The notes below the pieces were generated by a model that was not told where the DNA came from, searched no databases, and was given only the letters and a program-made list of their open reading frames with translations. A program made the translations under genes and the position numbers. Below are positions 1 through 6,550 of a stretch of 10,610 nt of DNA, in pieces. Within the stretch, counting starts at the first letter, position 1. The number at the start of each line of letters is the position of its first letter. This DNA comes from Lentisphaerota bacterium (GTDB lineage: Bacteria > Verrucomicrobiota > Kiritimatiellia > RFP12 > UBA3636): positions 1 through 10,610 of the forward strand of contig JALHHX010000091.1 in NCBI GenBank assembly GCA_022837245.1. Direction: 5' to 3'.

Positions 1-406
1 GGCAGTTCTGGCAATAGCGAGCGGGCACGCGCACCCGGCGCCGGAAAGCAGGCTGGGGATGGCAATCGACCAGATCGCGGATATCATCGCCGCCTCCGGG
101 GAAATCGACCGGCGCGCCGCCGCAGCATGGACACGTGTCCGGCGCTTCAAGCTCCTCGACCTCCGGCGCGGGGCCCGCGGGCTCTTTCCATCCGTGCCCC
201 GCATGGCCGGGCGCCGCGCCGCCCTTGCGGCGCTTTATCTCCGCTTCATCAAACTCGGGGAGCGACGGCTTGACCAGCTGCTTTGAGGATGGCGTCGAGA
301 GGCCGAAAGGCCGTTCTTTCGCCGTCCGCTCTTGCCGCGGCAGTTTCGATTTAAGCCGTTCCACCTCATTTTTTTTACCCGGGGCATATTGCATCCAGCA
401 TAGCAT
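1..406 (-). CDS. IS66-family transposase, N-terminal fragment (runs off left edge)
   Basis: This is the first 135 codons of a transposase of the IS66 (TnpC-like) group, whose DDE-type enzyme cuts and joins insertion-sequence ends. The C-terminal catalytic domain lies outside the window. Visible in order, numbering from the ATG at 406: a short basic/helical start, the motif ERPFGLSTPSSK at about residues 31-42, a Gly/His-rich linker containing KGGAAPGHAGHG, and a zinc-finger with two CxxC pairs (CPCC at 92-95, YCQNC with C132 and C135). This order is typical of single-gene IS66-like elements rather than the tnpA-tnpB-tnpC type. The start is uncertain: ATG at 406 or 394, neither with a clear Shine-Dalgarno, and the frame stays open further upstream. 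A run of eight A (coding strand, 376-369) near the start could cause slippage, but the frame is intact without it. No terminal inverted repeat was recognised. Confidence 0.82.
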   Translation of the reverse strand, partial: MLCWMQYAPGKKNEVERLKSKLPRQERTAKERPFGLSTPSSKQLVKPSLPEFDEAEIKRRKGGAAPGHAGHGWKEPAGPAPEVEELEAPDTCPCCGGAPVDFPGGGDDIRDLVDCHPQPAFRRRVRVPARYCQNC

Positions 407-431
407 CAGGATTACGGTGCCCCCGGCCGCT

Positions 432-460
432 GGAGTGGTGGAATGCCGGAACAATGAATG
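432..460. repeat. Degenerate 8-nt tandem repeat (GGA-led units)
   Basis: Three consecutive 8-mers each begin GGA (GGAGTGGT, GGAATGCC, GGAACAAT) and are followed by a partial GAATG. On the other strand the units end in TCC or TTCC. This is a short, diverged octamer array immediately outside the transposase gene. With so few units it could be chance. Confidence 0.35.
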
Positions 461-721
461 TTTCGCCCCGCGGTTGCGGGCCACTCGCGGCGAGGAAAGG
501 CGGTGCCCCGCCGCGGGCAGGCGAAGCTCCGGGGCTGTCGGCGTAAGGAGGCGCAAATGCGGAGGCGCGTGGCATAGGCGCCCTGCCGCCGTCCGCCGAG
601 CGCGGGGCGGCGGCTAAAGCGCAGCGGCGGTCACGACGCAAGCGGGACGCCGCACCGTGCCGGCGGATGCCGCGCGGAACGCATTTGGCGGCGAACACGC
701 CGTAAAGAGGAGGAGCTGAGG

Positions 722-791
722 GCGCCCTTCCGAAGCCGCGCCGAGTTCGTGCAAACGCGCGCTGAACGGGGCTTTCGGCACAGCCGGGCGC
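722..791. repeat. Long imperfect hairpin
   Basis: Three nested stems line up around one axis: GCGCCC (722-727) with GGGCGC (786-791), CCGAAGCC (730-737) with GGCTTTCGG (770-778, one bulged base), and GTTC (745-748) with GAAC (764-767). Interior loops separate them. There is no T-run after the hairpin on either strand, so it is not an ordinary intrinsic terminator. Confidence 0.5.
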
Positions 792-833
792 GTCCACGGC
801 GTGGTGTTTGAGAGTGCCCCGTTCTGCGCGCCC

Positions 834-850
834 GTGTGCCGCAGGCACAC
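834..850. repeat. Perfect 7-bp inverted repeat with 3-nt loop
   Basis: GTGTGCC, GCA, GGCACAC. An outer stem GGTGTT (803-808) with AACACC (851-856) can enclose this hairpin and a 25-nt side loop. No T-tract follows, so a terminator role is not supported. Confidence 0.5.
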
Positions 851-946
851 AACACCGCCACCAAAGCCATGCTCCACGGCCGGCAGAGAGGCGGCGCTGA
901 AAGCACCCCGGTCACTAACCGATTACCTTTGGAGCCGATTGCAAAT

Positions 947-976
947 TTGACATTATGGCTGTTGCTTTGCTACAAT
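947..976 (+). promoter_or_regulatory. Sigma70-type promoter for the reductase/GH78 operon
   Basis: The -35 TTGACA (947-952) is a perfect consensus, followed by an 18-nt spacer and a -10 TACAAT (971-976). The preceding TGC makes an extended -10. Transcription should begin near 983, giving a leader of about 80 nt before the ATG at 1064. Confidence 0.75.
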
Positions 977-989
977 AGGGGAAGTGTCT

Positions 990-1034
990 AAGGAGGAGCG
1001 CACTGGGAGCAGTCGCTTCGGCAGCCTTCCTTTT
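990..1034 (+). promoter_or_regulatory. Foldable 5' leader with an orphan Shine-Dalgarno-like AAGGAGG
   Basis: AAGGAGG (990-996) can pair with CCTTCCTT (1025-1032, one wobble), enclosing a small hairpin ACTG/CAGT (1002-1013) and a C(TTCG)G tetraloop (1015-1022). A short T-run (1031-1034) ends the structure. No ATG, GTG or TTG lies at a useful distance after the AAGGAGG. The reductase gene has its own GAGG at 1054-1057. It may be an attenuator-like or mRNA-stabilising leader. It does not resemble the FMN (RFN) riboswitch. Confidence 0.35.
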
Positions 1035-1063
1035 CACACAACAACTACGAAACGAGGTATATC

Positions 1064-1621
1064 ATGGGAAAATACAAAATAGGCGTCCTGGTGGGAAGCC
1101 TCAGCAAGAACTCCATCAACCGCAAACTCGCAGAAGCGCTGGTCAAACTCGCACCGGAAAATTTCGAATTCAAATTCCTCGACATTGGGTCGCTTCCAGT
1201 TTACAACTACGACAATGACGGCGACATCCCCGCCGCCGCCAAGAGTTTCAAGCAGGCAATCGCGGAGACGGATGCTTTTTTGATGGTCACGCCTGAATAC
1301 AACAGGTCGGTTCCCAGCGTCCTCAAAAACGCCATCGACACCGGGTCGCGCCCCTGGGGGCAGAACTCCTGGGCTGGCAAACCCGTTGCCATCATAGGGG
1401 CGTCCATCGGCCCGTGCGGCACCGCAATAGCGCAGGGTCACCTGCGTGCGAGCCTGGCGTGTCTCCAAATGCGCCAGATGAATCTGCCCGAAGCGTACAT
1501 TACGATCACCGACGACTTCTACAATGCTGACGGCACTATCGGTGTGCGCACTGCTGGATTCCTGAAAACGTGGATGGAATCCTTCGTCTCAAGTGTCACA
1601 AAAGAAGTTGCCAAGGCATAA
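1064..1621 (+). CDS. NADPH-dependent FMN reductase (ChrR/YieF-like flavoprotein)
   Basis: A 185-aa cytoplasmic flavodoxin-fold oxidoreductase. Members of this family bind FMN and use NAD(P)H to reduce quinones, flavins, azo dyes or chromate, often protecting against oxidative stress. Seen in the sequence: the phosphate-binding loop GSLSKNSINRKLA at residues 12-24 after the first beta strand, and the diagnostic TPEYNRSVPSVLKNAID at about 77-93. The length matches the E. coli YieF/ChrR type. The start is set by GAGG (1054-1057) 6 nt before the ATG and by the match of the N-terminus to the family. It is the first gene of an operon with the GH78 gene, 3 nt downstream, behind a near-consensus promoter. 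The true electron acceptor cannot be read from sequence. Confidence 0.9.
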   Translation: MGKYKIGVLVGSLSKNSINRKLAEALVKLAPENFEFKFLDIGSLPVYNYDNDGDIPAAAKSFKQAIAETDAFLMVTPEYNRSVPSVLKNAIDTGSRPWGQNSWAGKPVAIIGASIGPCGTAIAQGHLRASLACLQMRQMNLPEAYITITDDFYNADGTIGVRTAGFLKTWMESFVSSVTKEVAKA

Positions 1622-1624
1622 AAG

Positions 1625-3973
1625 ATGAAGACTCAAATTTCCCGCAAACCAAACCCCGCTGAAAAGCTAGCAGCAAGCGGGGCTCGTTGGCTGTGGCCCG
1701 CGTCGCTTGACGACGGCCCAAACCAGTACGTAGAATTCCGCCAATCCTTCCAATCACCTTCAGCGTTGAAAAACGCTGAGCTAGTTATAGCGGCCGATAG
1801 CGAATACGCCGCGTGGTTGAACGGCGAGTTTTTAGGTTGCGGGCAATTTCCAGACGTGCCGCCGCAGCGTACTTGCGACCTTGTCGAAATCATCGGTAAA
1901 GTCCGCAAGGGACGCAACGAGCTGCGCATTGTGCTCCACTACCAGGGACACAACACTTCCCAATACATAAAAGGCGAACCGGGCGTGGTGTTCGCAGTGA
2001 TTGGTGGATCGATAGACGCCGTCAGCGGCGCAAAAACGAAATGGCGCGTCTCGCCAAATTTCAGACAGGGCGGCGATGTGGCGCGCATCACGGGGCAACT
2101 CGGCTTCACGTATGAATACGATGCACGCAACAACGCCGACTGGAACGTCATTAAAACCGCCGACTCCCATGTGAAAGCGGAAAAGCTCGACCTTGTGGCG
2201 CGGCCGATCCCTAAACTGGATATCGGTGGCAGAGTCCCGGTAAAACTCGTGGCGCAGGGCGCTCTCGGCCCGCTACCGACGGAGACTGGCGGGGTTTCTA
2301 TCGCTTCAATAATGCAACGCGAGCCGCTAATGGCGAGACGCATGAAGGAGATGTTCGGCGGAGAGACAGACGTGAATTTCCCGTCGGAATCAGGCGTCGC
2401 TCTCGGTGCTGATTACCTAAACTCCGACGGCATATACCTGATTTTCGACATGCAGCGCGAAGAGGCCGGGTTCATTGAATTTGAATTAGAGGCGGATGCG
2501 GGTGTAATAGTTGACGTGGCGAACGGCGAGCATCTAGACGACATGCGCGTCAGGTCTCATGTGGGCGGACGCAACTTCGCAAACAGATACATCTGCGCAG
2601 GCGGCCGTCAGACTTACACGCATTATCTCCAGCGCATGGCCGGTCGCTACGTGCAGATCAACGTGCGAAACATCGGCGCGAATTTTAAAATTTTCTACGC
2701 GGGAATGCGCCCCTCGCCATACCCTATCGAAGAGCGCGGCAGCCTCAAATCCGGATATGCGTTGCAGGACAGAATTTACGAGACGGGCGTGCGGACGTTG
2801 CGCCTCTGCATGCACGAGCATTACGAGGACTGCCCATGGCGCGAACAGGCGCTTTACGCGAATGATTCGCGCAACCAGGCTCTGAGCGGATATTATGCAT
2901 TCGGCGACGTCCGTTTCCCCGCCACCGCGCTCGGTCTCTATACAAAAGGACTTGGTGGCGACGGCTGGCTTGAAATGTGCATGCCCGCGCAAATAGCCAT
3001 CACGATTCCGTCGTTCACATTGGCTTGGATCCTCGCTGTCGCAGACCACAGGATGTACACGGGCAACCTGGCGTTTTCCCGCAAGGCTTTGCCCACCGTT
3101 CGCGGCATACTCGAGGCGCGTGAGAAGGAAATGGTCGACGGGCTGCTGCCCTGTCCCGCCGGCGAACGCTATTGGCAGTTTTACGACTGGGCAGTTGGCC
3201 TTAGCGGCAGCGGGCGCATAAAGCCCGGTGAGGTGCGTTACGACGCCCCGCTCAACATGTTGCTCTCTTTGGCTTTCAAAGCGGGATCGCTAATTGCACA
3301 AGCCTGCGGTGCGGAGAAAGACGCCCGCAAATGGGCCAATATCTCAACGGAGATTCTTCCAAAGATACACAGGGAGTTCTGGGACACCACGGCCGAGGCG
3401 TACCTTACGTACGTTGGCGATCGCGCCCCGAAACACTATTGCGAACTTTCACAGTCGCTTGCTATCCTATGCGGAGCAGTGGCCAAAGTCGAGACGCGCG
3501 ACCATCTCCGCGACAGGCTGATGACGCGGCGCGAGGACTGGGTGGAGACTACGCTAAGCCAATCGCTGTACAAGTACGAGGCCGTGCTCTCGGGCGGAAC
3601 AAAGTTCGGACGCCGGGTGTTTGACTCCATCGACTCAGAATGGGGCGCGATGCTCGAAAAAGGTGCGACCAGTTTCTGGGAAATGCGTGAGGGCGCCGAG
3701 GCGTTCAGCCAAGCCGGCAGCCTCTGCCACGGATGGTCGGCAATCCCGGTCTATTTCTACGGGGCGTACGTCCTCGGAGTGCGCCCCGTAGAACCTGGAT
3801 TCAAAAAGTTCATCGTCGCTCCGATGCCATGCGCGCTCGACTCAGCCAAAGGCACGGTTCCGACGCCACACGGCCCGATACATGTTGAATGGACACGCAA
3901 AGGCAACAGAATCCGCCTGCGCATACAACACCCATCGTCTTGCCACCGCGTGAGGCGGCCTTCCGAATCTTAA
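1625..3973 (+). CDS. GH78 alpha-L-rhamnosidase-like glycoside hydrolase
   Basis: A 782-aa enzyme predicted to release terminal alpha-L-rhamnose from glycans or glycosides by an inverting mechanism. The order fits GH78: an N-terminal beta-sandwich (about residues 20-130, with AWLNGEFLGCGQFPD as in sugar-binding jelly rolls), a further beta region, an (alpha/alpha)6 barrel from about 370 to 700, and a C-terminal beta domain with LGVRPVEPGFKKFIVAP. The family acid motif appears as EDCPWREQ (401-408, E407 the likely general acid) and the base motif as GATSFWE (680-686, E686 the likely general base). There is no signal peptide, so the substrate is probably imported oligosaccharide. It starts 3 nt after the reductase stop, with AAGG at 1613-1616, suggesting translational coupling. 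Exact substrate is uncertain, since GH78-like proteins of this phylum are diverse. Confidence 0.88.
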   Translation: MKTQISRKPNPAEKLAASGARWLWPASLDDGPNQYVEFRQSFQSPSALKNAELVIAADSEYAAWLNGEFLGCGQFPDVPPQRTCDLVEIIGKVRKGRNELRIVLHYQGHNTSQYIKGEPGVVFAVIGGSIDAVSGAKTKWRVSPNFRQGGDVARITGQLGFTYEYDARNNADWNVIKTADSHVKAEKLDLVARPIPKLDIGGRVPVKLVAQGALGPLPTETGGVSIASIMQREPLMARRMKEMFGGETDVNFPSESGVALGADYLNSDGIYLIFDMQREEAGFIEFELEADAGVIVDVANGEHLDDMRVRSHVGGRNFANRYICAGGRQTYTHYLQRMAGRYVQINVRNIGANFKIFYAGMRPSPYPIEERGSLKSGYALQDRIYETGVRTLRLCMHEHYEDCPWREQALYANDSRNQALSGYYAFGDVRFPATALGLYTKGLGGDGWLEMCMPAQIAITIPSFTLAWILAVADHRMYTGNLAFSRKALPTVRGILEAREKEMVDGLLPCPAGERYWQFYDWAVGLSGSGRIKPGEVRYDAPLNMLLSLAFKAGSLIAQACGAEKDARKWANISTEILPKIHREFWDTTAEAYLTYVGDRAPKHYCELSQSLAILCGAVAKVETRDHLRDRLMTRREDWVETTLSQSLYKYEAVLSGGTKFGRRVFDSIDSEWGAMLEKGATSFWEMREGAEAFSQAGSLCHGWSAIPVYFYGAYVLGVRPVEPGFKKFIVAPMPCALDSAKGTVPTPHGPIHVEWTRKGNRIRLRIQHPSSCHRVRRPSES

Positions 3974-3977
3974 CAAT

Positions 3978-4006
3978 TTGCGTTATAAGGCTGAACATGC
4001 TACAAT
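3978..4006 (+). promoter_or_regulatory. Extended -10 promoter for infA
   Basis: TTGCGT (3978-3983), a 17-nt spacer, then TACAAT (4001-4006) preceded by TGC. Transcription should start near 4013. The -35 lies just after the GH78 stop codon. The TGCTACAAT core is identical to that of the promoter at 947-976. Confidence 0.65.
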
Positions 4007-4051
4007 TGTTGCGATTTAACACACGAGACCCAAGGTAAAACGACTGACTGT

Positions 4052-4294
4052 ATGGCAAAGGACGATTCAATAGAAGTAATAGGGACGGTGGTCAAAGTGC
4101 TACCGGCCACAATGTACCGCGTACGGCTTGACAACGGGCATGAGGTTCTAGCACACATCTCGGGAAAGATGCGCAAATTCTTCATCAAAATCACAACGGG
4201 GGACAAAGTAACGCTTGAGATGTCGCCCTACGATCTTGAAAAAGGACGCATAGTTTACCGACACAAGAACAACACACCTACACCGCCGGCCTAG
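4052..4294 (+). CDS. infA: Translation initiation factor IF-1
   Basis: An 80-aa OB-fold protein that occupies the A site of the 30S subunit during initiation, working with IF-2 and IF-3. The sequence follows the universal IF-1 pattern from the first residue (MAKDDSIEVIGTVVKVLP), through LDNGHEVLAHISGKMRK and ITTGDKVTLEMSPYDLEKGR, to IVYR. It is slightly longer than the usual 72 residues because of a C-terminal HKNNTPTPPA tail. The start is fixed by homology. The nearest purine-rich site, AAGG at 4032-4035, lies 16 nt upstream, so there is no good Shine-Dalgarno. Its TAG stop overlaps the opposing dnaG stop in a shared CTAG. It stands alone rather than in a ribosomal-protein operon. Confidence 0.97.
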   Translation: MAKDDSIEVIGTVVKVLPATMYRVRLDNGHEVLAHISGKMRKFFIKITTGDKVTLEMSPYDLEKGRIVYRHKNNTPTPPA

Positions 4295-6459
4295 TAGTCG
4301 TCGTATTCCACGCCCGATTCCATCTCTTCTTCGGGCATAAGCTGTTCATATTCAATCCCTGGTTCTTCACCGGGATTATCCATCGCATCCGAAGCCTGCT
4401 CGACAGACGGAGTCTCGTCAGCTGGGCTTTTGCTTTGCAGAGTGAGTTCTGAAGACGTCTCCGGCTCGGTCTCCTTTGCCGCGAGTTCCCGCACGGTCGC
4501 CTCCCCTTCCTCCCAGCGCATAAGCCTGCGCTCGGCAAGCATCAGCTCCATGCGGCGACGAGCCGCTTCCGGCGAATCAGCCGAGCCCGCCGCCGGCTCA
4601 AGCTGCGCCTTGCGCGCCTTACACCGCCGGCGCCACTGCGTCAGAATTAAATCGTGTGCAAGATCAAGCGCGGTGAAGTTTTCGCGCCCCCCGGTTTTAT
4701 TGGGAGCCACGGCAAGCGATCCGATGAATTCTCCCACGGCCTCGTCAGCTTCCTGGAGCTCGACCAACTTGTCCTCGCCGTCGCGCAATGCATCATAGAA
4801 ACCGGCAACCGCGCGGCGGCAGACGCTGCCCTTGACAAGCCATGACGGGAGAAGCTCCGCCATAAGCGTTACGACCTGTTTGTCGTCGTAAAAAGTATGC
4901 ACCAAGAGTTCGCAAACGGATACATCGACCCTGTCCGGCAAGTCCGCCGCGATGCCATTTTTCGTGGCACCGGCACCGGCAAAGCCGATCCCCCCGGCTG
5001 CGACTTCATCATCGACATACGTCATGGGTTCTTCGAACGGGATATCGTCCCGCATAGGCAGCGCCCCGCGTGTTGCCGCCGCCGTAACGCCGCCTCCCCT
5101 CACCTCAGCCCGACGCCCAGCCGTCTCCTGTTGGCGTTTGAGAACTTCTTCAATACCATTGAGTTCGCTCTGCAACGCCTCCTCCGGTATCCGCATCAAT
5201 TCCGCCGTCTCTTGCAACATCCTCGCCTTGTGCACTTCATTGCGGCATATGGCGATCGTCTGCAAAACGCCGGCGGCAATGCGACCAGCCGCGCCCTCCG
5301 AATCGGGCGATGATTCCTGCGCGCGAAGGTACGCAACATGGAACGGCACGAGCCCGACAGCCTCATCAAGTACCTTCTGGAACGCCTCTGGCGGATTCGA
5401 TCTCAAAAAGGAATCAGGGTCCTCCCCTTCCGGCATATGCGCCACACGCACAGGTATGCCAGCCGCCAGCAACACGGCGCCGGTGCGGACGGCCGCCTTC
5501 TGTCCGGCCGGATCCTGATCGAAAACCAGCACCGCGCTGTCGGCATAACGCTTGAGCAGCTTCGCGTGCTCTTCGGTGAAAGCGGTGCCTTGCGACGCCA
5601 CCGCCCTGTCAAAGCCGCATGCATGGCAGCGTATCACGTCAATCTGACCCTCGCATATGATAGCCTCCCGGTGGGGCGCCGCCACGATTTTCCGCTGGGC
5701 TTTGTCAAGAGCATAGAGCACCCGGCTCTTCTTGAAAATATCCGTTTCGGGGCTATTGACGTATTTCGCCGGGCTCTTTGCCGAGTCAAGAACACGTCCG
5801 CTGAATGCGATCACTCGCCCCTGAGTGTCGCATATCGGGAACATAAGACGCCCGCGGAAGCGGTCGTGGAGGTTGCGCCCGGGCCGCGGGTTGTCGAGCG
5901 GGGCGCCCAATCCCGCGGCGGCAATTTCCTCTATAGTGTACTTGTGCGCGCTTGCGAATTTCTCGAGTGTTCCAGGGGTTTCAGGGGCATATCCGATTTT
6001 GAATCTTTCGACAATATCGTCCATCAATGCACGCGACTTCAGATACTTGCGCGCGCCCTCCGCGCCCTTCATCTGCAAAAGGCATCGCCTGTAGAACTCG
6101 GCCACCTCCGTGTGCAACGCCAAGAGGCGCTTCGCCGCGGACGCCGCCCCGCCGTCATCGCCAAACTCCAGCTTCACGCCGCACCTGTCAGCCAGCATCT
6201 CAACGGCGTCCATAAACGTCATGCCGTCATGCTTCATCAGAAAAGAGAAGACATCACCGCCCTCGCCGCATCCGAAACACTTGAACGACTCACGGGACGG
6301 ATTCACGGTGAACGACGGCGTCTTCTCCTTGTGGAACGGACAGCACGCCTTAAACGTCGAGCCCGACTGCTTTAATGGCACGCGCGACGAAATCACATCC
6401 ACAATGCTGGTGCGGTTTCGTATTTCGTCTATGATATGATTTGGGATAGAGCGTGCCAT
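4291..6459 (-). CDS. dnaG: DNA primase DnaG
   Basis: A 722-aa primase that makes RNA primers for replication together with the DnaB helicase. The N-terminal CHC2 zinc-binding domain (1-100) has C40, H43, C61 and C64. The RNA polymerase core with FRGRLMFPI (201-209) follows. The Toprim domain (about 265-345) carries the catalytic E270 (CEGQIDVI) and the metal-binding D314 and D316 (VFDQDPAG). Residues about 380-655 match the poorly conserved helicase-interacting C-terminal region. The final 62 residues form a strongly acidic tail (20 Asp/Glu, 2 Lys) that makes the protein longer than the usual 580-650. The start matches the E. coli DnaG N-terminus. There is no Shine-Dalgarno, and the promoter is only 11 nt away, so the mRNA is probably near-leaderless. 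No rpsU or rpoD neighbours are visible in this window. The odd QD in FDQD (usually GD or SD) is conservative for metal binding. Confidence 0.97.
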   Translation of the reverse strand: MARSIPNHIIDEIRNRTSIVDVISSRVPLKQSGSTFKACCPFHKEKTPSFTVNPSRESFKCFGCGEGGDVFSFLMKHDGMTFMDAVEMLADRCGVKLEFGDDGGAASAAKRLLALHTEVAEFYRRCLLQMKGAEGARKYLKSRALMDDIVERFKIGYAPETPGTLEKFASAHKYTIEEIAAAGLGAPLDNPRPGRNLHDRFRGRLMFPICDTQGRVIAFSGRVLDSAKSPAKYVNSPETDIFKKSRVLYALDKAQRKIVAAPHREAIICEGQIDVIRCHACGFDRAVASQGTAFTEEHAKLLKRYADSAVLVFDQDPAGQKAAVRTGAVLLAAGIPVRVAHMPEGEDPDSFLRSNPPEAFQKVLDEAVGLVPFHVAYLRAQESSPDSEGAAGRIAAGVLQTIAICRNEVHKARMLQETAELMRIPEEALQSELNGIEEVLKRQQETAGRRAEVRGGGVTAAATRGALPMRDDIPFEEPMTYVDDEVAAGGIGFAGAGATKNGIAADLPDRVDVSVCELLVHTFYDDKQVVTLMAELLPSWLVKGSVCRRAVAGFYDALRDGEDKLVELQEADEAVGEFIGSLAVAPNKTGGRENFTALDLAHDLILTQWRRRCKARKAQLEPAAGSADSPEAARRRMELMLAERRLMRWEEGEATVRELAAKETEPETSSELTLQSKSPADETPSVEQASDAMDNPGEEPGIEYEQLMPEEEMESGVEYDDY

Positions 6460-6470
6460 TATAGTCAGGC

Positions 6471-6479
6471 ATTATACCA
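6471..6479 (-). promoter_or_regulatory. Extended -10 promoter of dnaG
   Basis: TGG immediately precedes a perfect TATAAT on the minus strand (6479 to 6471). No convincing -35 lies 16-18 nt upstream, so recognition would rest on the extended -10. Only 11 nt separate it from the dnaG ATG. Confidence 0.65.
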
Positions 6480-6550
6480 CAACACCCGATTTCACCCCTA
6501 GTTTTATCCTCAGAGGAGACTCTACCGCCGCGCGATGCCGCGTGCGTCGA

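Larger units (their letters stand above)
407..946. other. GC-rich non-coding block rich in inverted repeats
   Basis: I find no gene here. The core is extremely GC-rich (481-660 has only 42 A/T in 180 bases, about 77% GC, against about 58% in a sampled row of the neighbouring reductase gene). Open frames through it translate to Arg/Ala/Pro/Gly-rich low-complexity peptides, as expected from GC-rich non-coding DNA. It is dense in hairpin-forming repeats: 467-480 (CCCGC/GCGGG), 499-512 (GGCGG/CCGCC), 585-614, 624-653, 689-702 (CGGCG/CGCCG), 722-791 and 834-850. A short direct repeat GGAGGCGC occurs at 547-554 and 561-568. It could be a structured RNA, a palindromic repeat mosaic, or the flank of the adjacent insertion sequence. 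Confidence 0.6.

Noticed and set aside
490..540. GAGGAAAG in the GC-rich block, reminiscent of the start of RNase P RNA
   Set aside because: The following bases do not match the conserved GTCCGGGC, and the conserved distal regions of RNase P RNA are missing. tmRNA and SRP RNA signatures are absent too.
135..617. 160-codon open frame on the plus strand overlapping the transposase
   Set aside because: It is antisense to a well-supported zinc-finger coding region and then enters low-complexity GC-rich sequence. No ribosome-binding site or domain was seen.
375..848. 157-codon open frame on the minus strand ending at the transposase A-run
   Set aside because: The peptide is Arg/Ala/Pro-rich low complexity with no family pattern, and lies in the hairpin-rich GC block. 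It ends at TAA before the A-run, so slippage on that run would not join it to the transposase.
983..1063. FMN (RFN) riboswitch before the FMN reductase
   Set aside because: The leader is only about 80 nt and lacks the conserved RFN segments. The gene consumes FMN as cofactor but is not a riboflavin synthesis or transport gene.
5338..6375. 345-codon open frame on the plus strand inside dnaG
   Set aside because: It is the antisense shadow of a well-conserved primase frame in GC-rich DNA, with no recognisable domain.
6507..6517. Palindrome TCCTC-A-GAGGA upstream of dnaG as a possible operator
   Set aside because: Only 5-bp arms with a single-base centre, found once. That is too short to distinguish from chance without comparison to other genomes.
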